A stretch of 64,000 nt of DNA from Alviniconcha marisindica (lineage: Eukaryota; Mollusca; Gastropoda; Provannidae). The notes beneath the pieces are model-generated. The model searched no databases, was not told where the DNA came from, and worked only from the letters and a program-made list of their open reading frames with translations. The stretch lies in the NCBI GenBank assembly GCA_018857735.1, contig JABMCL010001551.1, positions 362,501-426,500 of the forward strand, given 5' to 3'. The translations under genes and the position numbers were made by a program. Numbering within the stretch: the stretch's first letter is position 1; every line of letters begins with the position of its first letter. Shown here in pieces: positions 46,594 to 58,336 of the stretch.

Positions 46594-49500
46594 GGTGTGT
46601 GGGTGTGTGTGCGTATGCGTGTGTGTATGTGTGTGTGCGTGTGTGTGTGTGTGTGTGTATGTGTGTGTGCATGCATGTGTGTGCGTGTGTGCATGCATGC
46701 ATGCTTGTGTGCATGCATGCGTACACATGTGTGTGTGTGTGTGTGTGTGCATGCATGTGTGCATGTGCATATCAGTATGTGGTGTGAGCTTTTCAAGGTC
46801 TCGCATGTGTCCGTGTATCCCCTCAAAACCCATCCGCCCTCTTGATTTCAGCAGCACCTCCAGCAAACTTTCTCATGTTTCCCTTTCTCTCTCCTGTTCT
46901 GCCATCACTATTATCAGGTGCGTGATTATAACAATCTATCATGTGTGACATCATATGTGGTTGTGTGTGTGTGGGTGGGTGCGTGGGGGGAAGGGGGGGG
47001 CGGGGGGTATGAGTGTGTGCACATTTGCCCTGATTTAACCACACTGGTTGACTGGGTGTAAAACACCAAGTTACTTACTTACTTAGTGTGTGCACATGCA
47101 CACATGCATGCATTAGTACATGTGCACATACATGTGTGTGTGCATGTGTGTAGGTGTGCACTTACCACATGCTATCTGTAGGAGCACTTCTGTTGCAACT
47201 GTGTTTCAGCAAGAGTGCTGATACATTGTAAGATGTGCTATGGGTTTTTATTTGTCTGTGGATCTACTGTGTGCCCTTGTATGATTATATATGGTGTTTG
47301 TGTTTACTCTTAAGGCATTACATTTTAGGTGCACTATAAATTTCATTTATTATTATTACTATTGTTCTCTTCAGGCCCATTTTGATAGGAAGAGGCAATG
47401 ACTGATGGTATCAGTTGCTTTACGGATGTTCCAATATAGATGTATACCACAACAGCAACAAAAAAGAAGCACAAATCAGCTTAACTTAAGTTTAAGCTTT
47501 CTGACCTCACTTTGATTCAAAACAAACATGAGAACAGCATTTGCAGTCTGTCAATTTCTTCACTTCATGCTTGCTTAGTTAGTTCGTGGACTTTAATGTC
47601 CTGTCAGCCACAGTCACCTTCATGCATGGCTTACTTTCTGCCCATGCCTAAATCAATGCTGCTAGGGTGCATGTAAATGGAAACTGGAAAAAAAAAGTAC
47701 ACAAAATGAAACCACTTTCTTATTTAGTGCCAAGAGCTTTGCAAGGGACTGGGGTGGAGCTGGTGGCATTTCTGAATGGTATTTGCAGTAGCCTGTTGTG
47801 CTGGCCCATTACAAAGTGAGCCAGTGAGCACCCAACTTTTTGTTAAGGACAGGGAAACAGGAGTGTGAAATGCACGCTGATCTTTGAAAACATCCAGCAG
47901 AACGTAACGTGTGTGTCAGAACACTGAGATACACGACATTTTGCTTTTAGTTTAATCCATAAAGAGCTACAGTGGCTAATATTTCTCAAAGGTTATCACA
48001 TGGAACATGTCACAAGAACTCCAAGAATACTCCCAGGAGATTCAGTGAGCCCAGTGATCAGGATGCCTCCACATATTCTTTATTACAGTCCAACTGCTTT
48101 GGCTTCAAATACATGATAGCTGTGGTAACCGACTGCTCAGCCTGTCCATGCAAGCAAGAGACCACACTACCATAACATTCTCAGTTTGCTTCTTTCACCG
48201 GTCACTCTGTTCTTCTGAAAGACAAGTAGACAGTGCTGGAAGATACTTAAAGACTGCTGAGCCAACCGAACATCAATGACACTATGATCCAGCCCACTTC
48301 TGACCAACCACAGCCCTGGACAAACTGGGAGCAGTCCACGTCCCTGAGAGAGGGCAGAGGGGTAGTGCAAGAGGCTCTATTTGCAGGAGTGGAGTGGATC
48401 AATACCACTGTGCCAGCCTCATCATCCTGTCACTGGCAGCATGGGACCAAAGGTCTCTGTAGCTCTGCATCATTCAACAACTTCCTGCTGCCCTCTCACT
48501 ACACCCTTTCATCCAGGGCTAGACAACAGTTACTTTCCACCCCATCTACATAATCAAATCCAGGGGCCAGGGCCCTGCCCCATACCTTGCATCTTGCCTC
48601 CAACAGATCCAAGTGGTGCAAGGAAGGGGGACTTAGACAGTCAGAGGCTCAAACATATGCACCATGGAACCTTCTCCAGCTTTTCATCAAGGGGTCTCAA
48701 ATAAGTCACTGTACTGTGTTTTGCAACAAGTTTGTTTGACAAAACAAATTCCAATAAAATAAAGGAATGAATCAACCAAACAATCAATTAAAAAGTAATT
48801 TAAAAAAGTCAGTCAGTCAATCAAACAAAAACCAAATGTTGGTTTCTTTGTATCTACTAAGAAACAAACTGACAAATAAGCGACCACAAATCCATACACA
48901 TATTTTGCTAATATCTAACATATGAAACACACAAAAAGTATACACAGTACATACACTACAAACTGCTCAATCATTACAATTACCTGATGTCTTCTATGCA
49001 AACTGATTTACTAATGTGCTGAATCAACACTTCTCAAAGGAATCAATTTACAAATGAGATGACTCACCAATTATCAGTAATCATCTACAAATGAGCTGAC
49101 TCAGCACTTCTTAAAAGAAATAATATGTACACACTCTCACAAGTACACATATATACTCACACAACACACACACAGATGCATGTACATGCACACACACACA
49201 CAGACGCATGTACATGCACACACACGCATATGCACACACACACCTGTATGCATGCACGTGCACATGTGCGCGCGCACACTCACACACACACACACACACA
49301 CACATTTTTAACACACATGCATGCATACCGGCATACGTCTTGAAACAAAGTAGCTGATTCAGTTCTTCTCTGTACTGTATCAAAATAACTTAGCTCTTCT
49401 CCATAAACAATTCATCTCCGTTGAGCACACGTGCTACACACACACACACACATACACACTATTGCAAATAACTTACCTCTTCTCTGTAAATAAAGGCAAT

Positions 49501-52496
49501 GACACCAATTGTGACTTGAAGAAGGAAGGAGATGATAGTGACCACCAGAAACTGAAAACAAACACACACAACACAATAAGCACATATATATTGCACACAG
49601 AATTCACAAACTGAATCAAAACTGTGCATGCTGCATGATGCAGGCCACATAAAAAATATATGGCCTTTGTATTTTTGGTGACTGCAAGCAGTAAAAAACT
49701 ATACTACAGCATCCACTGTACACCATATTATACGTATAGATCTCCTCATGTCCACCCACAGTCTGCATAAGTATATATTTACCAAATTCATCCCAATAGT
49801 GAGTGGAAGGTGGGGTGAGGCATAATAATAGTAATAATAATAATAAATAGCTCTTACACGTTACAAATCTCTTTGAGGAACAAAAACTCTAACCACTACC
49901 ACACACCATTCACAAACATATATTTATATCTAAATTCTATAAATATATTATACATGTAGATGTACACACACAGAGGCAGAGAAGAAGGGCATACATGAAA
50001 CAAATGAAGCACATGACTTTGATCATTTTTGCCTAACTTCTACAGTACTACAGTATCATCCGATCTCCCTCCCCATGACTAAGTTTTCTACAGCATTTCA
50101 CCATTAAACAACGTTTGATCAAAATACATGAATCTGACAATTCATGTGATACACTGGATGTCAAGAATTTTGTGCAGTCCAAGACTAGAGTAAGAATTAA
50201 GATATCTCATGAACATATATAATACACAAATCAAGCAAACAAAAAAGATTAGCGAGCATCGTACTGACCACTTTCAGAAGAAGAACATTTTCTGTGAAGG
50301 TGCCAACCAGTCCACAGAGAGCATTGATGACAATGATGAAGCCAACAAGAATGAGGAGAGCCACAGGTAAGGCCAGCTGATCGTTCATGGACTGCAACTG
50401 CTGACGATGCAACTCCACCAACAAACCAATCGCTATCAGGATTATCCCAACAAACTGAAACAAATTGATAATAGCCCATTTTCAATGCCAATGTAAAGCA
50501 AAATCAGCAGACTGTAGTATTATTGCTCTGGCTGTAAAGAAAAGCAAGTGTTTAACCCTAGATATTGGTTTTAGTAACTGAATAAGTCATGAAGGCTGGA
50601 TATTGCTGTTAAAACGGGTTTTTAATGCCCAGACAATGTCAGTTTGTCAAATTCAGAGCAAAAAATAGTGCATCAAGTTGATCAACATCAAAATCAAATA
50701 CTACTTCATAAAACTGTTAAAACTAGTAAAAATCAAGCAATCCAACGATGTCATTTTGTTGAATAAAAAGTCAAACTTTAATTACAATTTGTTAATATTA
50801 ATCCTTTCACTGCCCCAGCCTGTAAAATTTTGAGGCTGAAAAGTGCACACATACATGCCTGCAAACAATATATTTGACTGCCCTATAACAAAAATGTACT
50901 TTCAATATTGTGCATTATGACAAAAATCCTTTCACGTGCTCATGCGAAGGGGAAAAAAGCCTTAATAATGGTTTTAAATTTGTTACTTTTATTGGTCATT
51001 TTCTGTGTGATGGCACGACAAGCATGGCAGTGAAAGGGTTAAAGTAATTAAAGTATGTACACCTTAATTTCCTTGGGAAAATTAAAGATGACATCTAGCT
51101 GTGGCACTCTAAACAAGTTTAAAGTTAAAAGTGCTAAAATTAAATTTTCTGAGTACACTGTATCACTAACTGCATTCATATAACCTGTATTCACTAATTC
51201 AGCCCCATGTAACTTGTAAGTGTATGGAAAACAACAGCCTAAAGACTTGTAAAGAATAATGTTTCAGCTGTGAGAAGCTGAAAGCAGTGCATACATTTTT
51301 TATTTTTAACTTTGGGTCTTTGCTGTATCTTCCCAATCCCTCTTGGACCCTGCAACCCCCCCCCCCCCCCCCCCAACCCATTTGGACCACTGCACCCCCT
51401 TTGCACCCCCCCCCCCCCCCCCCCTTTATCTTGAAAGGCTAAATTCATCTGCACCTTTGGCTGGACAGAAAGAATTATTCCTCAACCAGTTAAAGTCCAA
51501 GGGGACTTGCATGCCTCAGCAGCAAATTTACCTGTACATATTGCTGTAGATCTAGCTCAGTGTGAGCCGGTTTGGCCTACTCCCTAACTAGTGCTAAAGC
51601 ATTAGGCTGGTAAGCAGAGGGCATCAGTTCGAATCCGCTTCAGCTCTCCTTTCTCTCCAAAAGTTGTGGTCTGTGGACTTGCGACTTTGTCCCTCACAAT
51701 TAATAAAATATTAAAATGGCTTTCATCGTTGCCCATATTAATGCAGGAGTCATTCTGGTGGTGACAGTGTAGCGATAGGTATATAATCTCCCTCTTCCCC
51801 AATCTCCATACCCCCTTCCCCCCTTCTCCTCGTCCCTAATAAGCCTTATGGTTTTTGTGGACGTTAAGCACCATGTTTACTTACTATCTCAAGGTCTAGT
51901 TGCATCAAACTATGTGACAAAAATCTAAATTTCGCACACACTGTTGATCTTGCTCCATGTTGTTGTTGTTTTTACCTACATGTACTCTAAATCATTGGAA
52001 ATGCGGATGTCGATAACGGCAGATAAACGTTCAAGATACAATCGTGTCCAGAAACAGCGCAAAAAGCATGCAACGAAAGCCTGATCCCAGTTTTGTTTGT
52101 TGTAACAGAGCACCTGGAGATTGCCGAAATCGCGCCTTTTCCATGTGCACACATATATAATTCAGACAGCAGACTCGACAGCGACTATGCCATCGAGTTG
52201 ATCAGCTGCGTAACCAATTTATCCATGTCTAGAAGTGTATCATAATCAATAGGCTGCTTACAGTTTACGCTACAGGCAAGTCTGACTGGTCTCACAGAAC
52301 CTCCCGTCCATCAGTGATGTAAACAAATGACCCGTCACGCAAATTACATTCTCACCACAAAAAGAAGCGTGTAGATGAAGAGAAAGAACTTGTTGCAGCT
52401 GTAAGAAGTCCTTGCACACAGAGGTTGCCGTGCATATTTACGATTAGATGTGTCCGTTTCGGGCAGCATCTTCTGCATCCCTTCGGAGTCTGCCAT
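38474..52496 (-). CDS. TspanC8 tetraspanin (TSPAN33-like), 8 coding exons, 287 aa
   Basis: Exons 5' to 3': 52496-52356, 50454-50269, 49551-49477, 44744-44649, 40709-40593, 39409-39356, 39058-38951, 38560-38474. Every junction is phase 0 and the total is 864 nt. Four membrane segments (about residues 37-60, 75-98, 104-129, 242-270) flank a large extracellular loop holding C169, C170 (CCG), C187, C195, C201, C202, C214 and C233. Eight loop cysteines define TspanC8. Known: TspanC8 proteins (TSPAN5, 10, 14, 15, 17, 33) bind ADAM10, drive its exit from the ER and steer its substrate choice, including Notch. One N-glycosylation sequon (NLT, 221-223). [17 protein letters not shown] and [11 protein letters not shown] look closest to TSPAN33; TSPAN10 or a subfamily-basal gene is possible. 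Confidence 0.95.
38628..38857 (+). repeat. Interrupted (AC)n tract, about 230 bp
   Basis: AC repeats with GCATGC, AAAC and ATAC interruptions in the last tetraspanin intron. Confidence 0.9.
38951..39058 (-). CDS. Tetraspanin exon 7 (end of loop and TM4 start)
   Basis: 36 codons, [20 protein letters not shown] through GFAIPQ, with the eighth cysteine. Human TSPAN33 has YTNGCIDKLVNWI and GLAIPQ here. Confidence 0.95.
39356..39409 (-). CDS. Tetraspanin exon 6
   Basis: 18 codons, [18 protein letters not shown], with the seventh loop cysteine and the NLT sequon. Small but with good splice sites (TTTCAG and GTGAGT). Confidence 0.88.
39569..39631 (+). repeat. (AC)n microsatellite
   Basis: About 31 pure AC units in tetraspanin intron 5. 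Confidence 0.95.
39993..40129 (+). repeat. Compound (GT)n(CT)n(GT)n microsatellite
   Basis: GT repeat with one GGT interruption, then about 31 CT units, then GT and poly(G). It is in tetraspanin intron 5 in the opposite sense to the AC tracts around it. Confidence 0.95.
40333..40542 (+). repeat. 105-bp direct tandem duplication, tetraspanin intron 5
   Basis: CTGATCAAAGGGGCACATCC and CTGACCAAAGGGGCACATCC start about 105 bases apart, and both copies end ACATTCTGTACTGTGAG. Only a few differences. Confidence 0.9.
40593..40709 (-). CDS. Tetraspanin exon 5 (CCG motif), acceptor against (GT)n
   Basis: 39 codons containing [13 protein letters not shown], then [12 protein letters not shown] and VPSSCC, six of the eight loop cysteines. 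The acceptor CAG is the end of a (GT)n tract on the transcript strand. Confidence 0.95.
40712..40828 (+). repeat. (AC)n microsatellite at the tetraspanin exon 5 acceptor
   Basis: Starts 3 bases from the exon boundary. On the transcript strand it is (GT)n followed directly by the acceptor. Confidence 0.95.
42538..42620 (+). repeat. (AC)n microsatellite
   Basis: About 41 pure AC units in tetraspanin intron 4. Confidence 0.95.
42942..43677 (+). repeat. 31-bp minisatellite, 24 copies, tetraspanin intron 4
   Basis: Unit CCCCCACTGTGTGCCTATAT + GGTACTGTTAG, with 30-bp variants lacking one C and rare substitutions (CTGTATGG, CTATATCATA, CCCTACTG, CCCGCTG). I counted 24 copies of the GCCTATAT/GCCTGTAT core. 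The variants CCCTACTG and CCCGCTG recur in the same order, so blocks of units have also duplicated. Confidence 0.95.
43740..44530 (+). repeat. Diverged tandem repeats of roughly 120-165 bp, about 6 copies
   Basis: Each copy has the order CATGACGATGTACCATCAAA (or similar), CAAGTTTGGTTGCAAAAGGT, CAGTTCAGAAGAT, then ACCTTGAA...ACACAGC. Spacing varies. This motif set resembles a widespread marine-invertebrate repeat I cannot name. It directly follows the 31-bp minisatellite. Confidence 0.7.
44649..44744 (-). CDS. Tetraspanin exon 4 (start of large loop)
   Basis: 32 codons, [32 protein letters not shown]. Position, length and phase fit the helical A-B part of the large loop. Confidence 0.88.
46556..46761 (+). 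repeat. (GT)n-rich tract, about 200 bp
   Basis: GT repeats with GCAT, GCGT and GGGT interruptions in tetraspanin intron 3. Confidence 0.9.
49129..49312 (+). repeat. (AC)n-rich tract
   Basis: AC repeats interrupted by GATGCATGTACATGC blocks, in tetraspanin intron 3, about 165 bp downstream of exon 3 on the transcript. Confidence 0.85.
49477..49551 (-). CDS. Tetraspanin exon 3 (TM3)
   Basis: 25 codons, [25 protein letters not shown]. Acceptor TTTTCAG, donor GTAAGT. Confidence 0.93.
50269..50454 (-). CDS. Tetraspanin exon 2 (TM1, small loop, TM2)
   Basis: [20 protein letters not shown], then [20 protein letters not shown] and [16 protein letters not shown]. The CG...G.ENVLLL ending is typical of tetraspanin TM2 and the intracellular loop. 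Confidence 0.95.
50798..51042. mobile_element. TTAA-flanked MITE, 245 bp (piggyBac-like)
   Basis: Ends TTAATCCTTTCACTGCC and (reverse complement) TTAACCCTTTCACTGCC form a 17-bp inverted repeat including the TTAA duplications. No coding capacity. Its termini differ from those of the 2342-3054 element, so it belongs to a different family. Confidence 0.8.
51561..51896 (+). mobile_element. tRNA-derived SINE (copy B), near full length
   Basis: tRNA-like head (GTGAGCCGGTTTGGCCTA, B box AGTTCGAATCC at 51626), body with AAAAGTTGTGGTCTGTGGAC, CATTCTGGTGGTGACAGTG, a C-rich tract, CTTATGGTTTTTGTGGACG and tail TTAAGCACCATGTTTACTTA. It is the reference used here to read copies A and C. Confidence 0.85.
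52356..52496 (-). CDS. Tetraspanin exon 1 (N-terminus and TM1 start)
   Basis: [20 protein letters not shown], then a cytosolic stretch with two Cys and [11 protein letters not shown]. Donor GTGAGA, phase 0. The N-terminus is longer than in human TSPAN33. Confidence 0.88.
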
Positions 52497-52625
52497 TTTC
52501 GCATCGATCGTGTTGTCGAGTCCAATTACCAGAAACTGTGGAGTTGTGCACGGCTAGTTCCGCAACGCGCGTTTTCCTTGTGTGAGTGGGAACTGATCGG
52601 TTGTTCCTGGTAGGGTGCGTATGTG
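52497..52625 (-). promoter_or_regulatory. Probable tetraspanin promoter and 5' UTR, CpG-rich
   Basis: The first exon and its flanks (about 51990-52650) are dense in CpG, for example CGCAACGCGCG near 52561, unlike the surrounding AT-rich DNA. No TATA box was identified and the start site is not known. Confidence 0.4.
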
Positions 52626-52920
52626 AAGCTGTATGGGGATCGGGTTGTGAGGCTTTTTACTAATAATAATAATGCGCGCCAAACTCCTATTGACCCTAAG
52701 AAATTACAAATTGTTTTAAGCATACATTTTGACAACAGAGATTCAAATGCACATCCACACACATCTTTGCAGTGTATTAGGTTGGATAGTTCTTGGAATT
52801 TGACATGTCCCTAACATGCTCTTTAGCATCTGAGGTCATTAAGCAAAAAGATAGAATAGAATCCTACATCACATTAGCTGCATAGGGTCACCTATGTGTA
52901 TTCATTCTTCTTGCATGGAT

Positions 52921-52941
52921 GGGGGGGGGGGGGGGGGGGGG
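52921..52941 (+). repeat. Poly(G) tract, 21 bases
   Basis: Uninterrupted G run upstream of the tetraspanin gene. Confidence 0.95.
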
Positions 52942-53356
52942 CATTTAATGGGTTTTTCTAGTTTTATCTAATTGCAATGTATAGGTACAGAGCAGCATTC
53001 TATTGTAATTCTTATTATTACTATCACAGTTACAAAAGAAGTATTTGTTATCAAATAGCAGTAATGGAAAAATCATTACAATAACACTACTAACTCTCAA
53101 CAAAATTAGTGGAGTGAGCTTCAAGTCTACACAAATCAATCAACAAAATAACCACTGAACAGAAAGTTAATCAGAAATTGACACAATACCATTTCAATGT
53201 CATTGCCAGTTACCTCTGTGTTTGTTGTATGCTGTGAATGCTGTTGTGGTTTGCTACTAACAGTGCTAGTTTTTAAACCTATAGTCAAATGTTTTTCATA
53301 TATGAAGACATTGAGTGTGGTTGTCTATCACATGCCAGTGTGCTAATGCAAAATGT

Positions 53357-53358
<2 letters not shown>

Positions 53359-53443
<85 letters not shown>
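53359..53443 (+). repeat. (AC)n microsatellite
   Basis: About 42 AC units with one ATAC interruption. Confidence 0.95.
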
Positions 53444-53446
<3 letters not shown>

Positions 53447-53659
53447 GAAATCAAACAACTTTTATTCACCTTAACAACAATAATACGTTTTCAAGCATCG
53501 AAGAGACCAGACAACAAGATTCCTCCATGAACACACAATGTATGTTTCCAGTAAAAGTAACTTACATGCATTTATGCAACACCAAACACTATCACACACA
53601 AAATAGCAAAACTATTGCAAGACAAAACATTTGTTACAAAGTTTATTGGAGCAAACAGA

Positions 53660-53940
53660 AGAAATAATACACATTCTTCCTTTAGATCAACACTCAAAAC
53701 TCACCCTATTTTGACATGTCACTGCATGAGTGTGTGCATGCATATGTGTGTATGTGTGTGTGAAGCAGGTTCTTTATGTATGACTCAATGTGTCTTTGTT
53801 GCACATGTCTTTTGCATTAGTGGTACATAAGTGTAAAGTGCTATGAGCTCTGTGGCATTTGTGTATTTTGTATCAGTTGTAGATAGCTGTAAAGTGCTAT
53901 GAGCAAGGGTGTTTTATAAATGTAAGTTATTGCTGTTTTG
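53660..53940 (+). mobile_element. LINE 3'-end fragment
   Basis: The frame NTHSSFRSTLKTHPI resembles the SFK.LKTHLF C-terminus of CR1/L2-type reverse transcriptases. It is followed by GTAAAGTGCTATGAGC twice and TTTTATAAATGTAAGTTATT, the usual tail of such elements. Confidence 0.5.
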
Positions 53941-55892
53941 TGTGTGGCCAGTTTATGAAATTATGTTATCCAGTTTCTTTTCTTTGTGCATGATCACTGT
54001 GACTAGTTTGTGCAGTTTCACACTTTATCAAACTTTCCAATAAAACTAAGCCTATTTTTCAATGCTTTAACTGTCAAAATAGACAGATCAAAGGAAACAA
54101 AGCTGAGACACAGAATACGCGCACAGTAGCTCTGAACCATCAAATTCTGAACTAAATGGACTCACTAAGGAAAGCAATGAGTGCATGTCATTTTTTGACA
54201 AATGAGCAAATATAAAGACTTAACCCAAAAACAAACAAACAAAAAAACATGAAAGTCTGAAGCCTCTAAAAAACAGTCTCAGAAAAGACCAACATAAAAG
54301 TTTCTGCTAAAAGAGAACCGCATCAATTATTTCACTTAAATGCATGCCAAAAGATACAAATAACATTACCTTTGTGATCTGGTCTAAGTATGTGCTAACA
54401 ATACAAAATTTGAACTTGACAAATTGACTGAGAAAATATGTCCAGTTTCACACTTGCAACAAGGCTGTTATCTTAAAATAAGGTCACGGTCATCAACACT
54501 TGTATGAATAAATAGACGGAACAAAATCACTTGTATAATCATGCACAATTTGAGAGATCATGCTCACATTCAAACATTGTACACAATAAAACAAATATGA
54601 AGGTTTTTGTTAAGTTAAGAAACACAATGATCATCTTCCTTGAAAAAAGTTGATAATGGCACTACAGGTATTTGCGTAATCAACTAAGTCTAGTCCATGT
54701 ACAAACTCTGAATCTTACTGAGAAACACAACTTACAGTTTCGAAAGTCTTATGCTGCAAAAACTTTGACATACAGTCATGGTCACTGTAAGTGGATTGAA
54801 TGTGTACAGCACAGCATTAAAAATTAAAATTACACTACCACCATCATGCATAGGTTCACATTCATCCTATCAAAGGTGTCCAAAGTAACACAATGTTAAC
54901 CTCCATCAACCATCATTGTTAAAAAAATAAAAAATAAAAAATAAATCACCCATACTTTCCCATATTCACAAAATGTTCATGCTACTTCCATGACATTTAC
55001 TACTTTGTCAACTAAACATCATTGCAGGTGTTAAATAAACCACATTTTTGTCACTAGATCAAAAAGCAAAAAAAACAAAGCTACACTATACTTGGCCATA
55101 AATCATAGGTGTGAGAAGGCCCATACTTCAGAGAGGGAACTGTATCTTCCATATGCCATAGATGTGAACACACCTATACTATACAGTGATTGGTAGCTTG
55201 GTGTTTTACGCCCAGTCAACCAGTATGGTTATATCAGGGCAATATACAGAGAAAAAACCTTACATGTCTTACGTTGTGGGTGTGGAATCACTCATACCTT
55301 TGCAAGATGCATATCATTTTCTTACATGCTGTACATCACGGGTGTCACTACACCCACACTATTTTGAGATTCCTGTGAAAAACAGATACCTCCCTAACAT
55401 AGTTACCTCTGCCCACCATGGCAGGGGAAAAACAGCAATCTTCATATGAATGAGTGATCACACGAGAAAGAGCAGATGGAATCGAAAGGTGCATACTGCC
55501 TGGATTTCAATAAAGAAGAAGCTATGCAAATTAATGGCAGAAACATCACCGCCAGCACTGGTAGGACTATTTTACAACCCTAGATCCAAACAGCTTGAGG
55601 TTTTTGGTCCACATTTCATGAGAGTGATCATGACGAATAAACTGAGATCCAATTTTGTGTGCCTAGCATCACTCACACTATCAAATTTTGTTCAAATGGG
55701 GTTTTCCCAGCTTATCAGCTGTCAAACACTTGTCTTCAGCAGATGCACCTTTGTCTACATTTAACTTCACAAAAGCTGCAGTAAGGAGCATGCACCTTAC
55801 GTATGTGGCTTTGCATAAAGTGACATGGTGCATGGTTGTATGGTGTACACAGAATGCACGGAGATTGCCACAGTTTCATGTGGCAACAGCCA

Positions 55893-56032
55893 CTGTAAGT
55901 ACACCACTTTGGTGGCTATTCAAAAATGCACCATAAAAAGCTAGTCACTCATGCAGAATCACATGTAAGCGCAGCGAGTCTGCTCAAGAGCAGAGAACAG
56001 CGCTATATAAAAGCAATCAACAACAAGAACCT
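55893..56032 (+). repeat. Dispersed repeat, copy 2
   Basis: GTAAGTACACCACTTTGGTG through GAGTCTGCTCAAGAGCAGAG and GCGCTATATAAAAGCAATCA. Homologous to 37163-37310. Confidence 0.75.
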
Positions 56033-56316
56033 ATGGGTGTGGGCACATCCATGGCATAGGAGCGAGTATAATGAAATGCCTGTCTGTAGTTACACCAGTG
56101 ATGTATGGCACATATGCTTCAAGATGACCTACCGTGATGGTTATGGACATGGGTTGATATGGCCAAGCTGTAAGGTGCTAGGAAGACAAGCAAAAGACAT
56201 CAATTTGAGTCTTCTTCTTCTCTTTAGAAGTAATCATTTATGAACACTGTTTTGTGATTTTGCTTCTAACAAGTGATAAAACATGAAATTGTCTAACACC
56301 GCTGCCTATCTTAACA

Positions 56317-56412
56317 CAGGATCATTCTGGTGGTGACAGTGTAGCATTAGGTAATACCCCCCCCCCCCCCCCCCCCAATCATCCAGAGGACAACTCAGCA
56401 TTAAACAATGAT
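56317..56412 (+). mobile_element. SINE 3' fragment with expanded poly(C)
   Basis: GATCATTCTGGTGGTGACAG TGTAGCATTAGGTAATA, then about 19 C, then AATCATCC. Same order as copy B, with the internal C-rich tract expanded. Confidence 0.65.
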
Positions 56413-58104
56413 ACCAGTTTTTGTGATGATCAGGCTGACAGCCAGCCAGCTGTACAACCCATTACTAATCATTGTCTAGATGTAAATCAGCGAAACCCAC
56501 TGGTATAGATGGAAACCAAAAAGAGGTTGTCTGGATTTACATGGATCACAACTCCTACTCTGTTAGCACAGGCCTGATGACACAACTGTCAGTATAGAGC
56601 ATTCAGAGGCAGTGACAGGTCATCACAGCCATGCAAAAGAATAAATCATCTAAGTAATATATTCTGTTTCAGCCAGCAAAAAGGGTAAATAGATAATATT
56701 ACCTGACTGTGCACAAGTATACAAGCTTTCAACAATTAAACAAATGAACAATCGTTTAAAAATTGTGACAAAAACCTTCGAATGCAACAACACCCAACAT
56801 AGTATGACAAAGCTCAAACAAAAAAGAAAACACACATCAAGACATCAACCACTTACGCACACACACACACACAATAACTGTTAAACAGAAACGAAACACA
56901 GTTTCAAAGAAATCCAGTATAAAAAAAAAACTCAGTTCACAGTATCTCTATGATGAACATTGTCACAGAGTATTTAGGGGGATTAATAAAAACTGACTGT
57001 TCAAGATATTTGTTTTCCATTTATTTATTTATGTTCCCAAGCCATGTTTGCAATCTAACATTAACACATGGAAATGAGTTGAAGCAGACTGCACTAATCA
57101 TTGTCCAATGTCTTCAATCAACCACTAAGTAATCACAGAGATTATGGCAAGATGGTCATTTAAATTGCTTTATTGAATGAAGATGTTCTTCTCCTTCATA
57201 CCTGCGCTACACAATCAGCTAGGAATCTATTTGCTCATTCAACTGATCCAGGTCATATTTATACAGTATCATACAACCAGAACAATTGCCAATTAGTTTA
57301 TTTCCCTGCTTCTTACACCATGTTCCTGCAAACACATACCAATGATGCCGATATTAAGATGTGCCTGTTGTTTGAGGTAAAAACATATTGCACCCTGCAG
57401 AAAGTAATTTTCCTTTATATTCTTGCTTAATACATGTTTGTCACAATACATCATACAGAACGTGTTAGAGGAGATTCTTTCACAGACAGTGGCTGTCACA
57501 AAATATACAACAATATGAACAAGTACCCCAACACAAATGTAGTTAACTTTTCAACATACAAACAACGAACCAATCACATTTTACTGTCTGATGGTACAGA
57601 TTCATATGAAAATCAAATGTTGACTCAGTGAGTGGCTGTAAGGCAGTCAACAAATAATTATTCAACAGTGTGTAAATGAATGAGGACAAATATAAGAGTG
57701 AGGGAAGTGTCAGTTGAAAACACCAAATGTTGCACGAAATAACAATGTACAACTCAGAATTCATTTTGTCCTCTTACCCGTGGAAATGAGCAAAGGTCAA
57801 CAACAACAAAATGATGACTGTGTAAACGTTTACAGAAGTTATAATAAGCATGCAAATTTCAGACATCACTCCAAGAAAATCCTTGAAAACACAAATGAAA
57901 TGTCTGGGATCTGATGAGGCAGGAAATCTATCAGTCTGTTATCTCCCTCAAGTAAACATGAAAGTTATTTATAGGATTATGCTCATGACCATGTCTGTAT
58001 TAATCCTATGTATCATACAAAATCTTAACTGCTACATGTCTACACTCCATCTTGTACACTACGCTCTTCTTCTGACACCCGCATGCTGAAAATACAGCAA
58101 TACA

Positions 58105-58257
58105 AATGCAAGACTCATGGCTTTCGCACTTTCTCTTGCCTTGAACACCATATTTTGAATTCACTCCCACAAGACCTTAGACACTGCTCAACCCTGTCAT
58201 CTTTTAAAGTCAAACTGAAAACCTTCCTCTTGTCACAGTATTTCCACCCCAATTAAT
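58105..58257 (+). pseudogene. LINE reverse-transcriptase C-terminal fragment
   Basis: One open frame reads THGFRTFSCLEHHILNSLPQ, DLRHCSTLSSFKVKLKTFLL and ends SQYFHPN before TAA. WNSLP..LR....L.SFK..LKT is the standard C-terminal signature of CR1/Jockey-like non-LTR polymerases. The WNSLP tryptophan is absent. The element is 5'-truncated. Confidence 0.7.
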
Positions 58258-58283
58258 ATCAATACCCAGTTTCTGCTAGTCAC

Positions 58284-58336
58284 TGTGTGTGTGTGTATGT
58301 GTGTATATATGTATGTGTGTGTGTGTGTGTGTGTGT
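58284..58336 (+). repeat. (GT)n microsatellite
   Basis: GT repeat with TATATATGTA interruption inside the LINE 3' tail. Confidence 0.85.

Noticed and set aside
48284..48704. Two overlapping open frames of about 90-107 aa
   Set aside because: Proline/serine-rich, no recognisable domain, no splice or promoter context, inside a tetraspanin intron.
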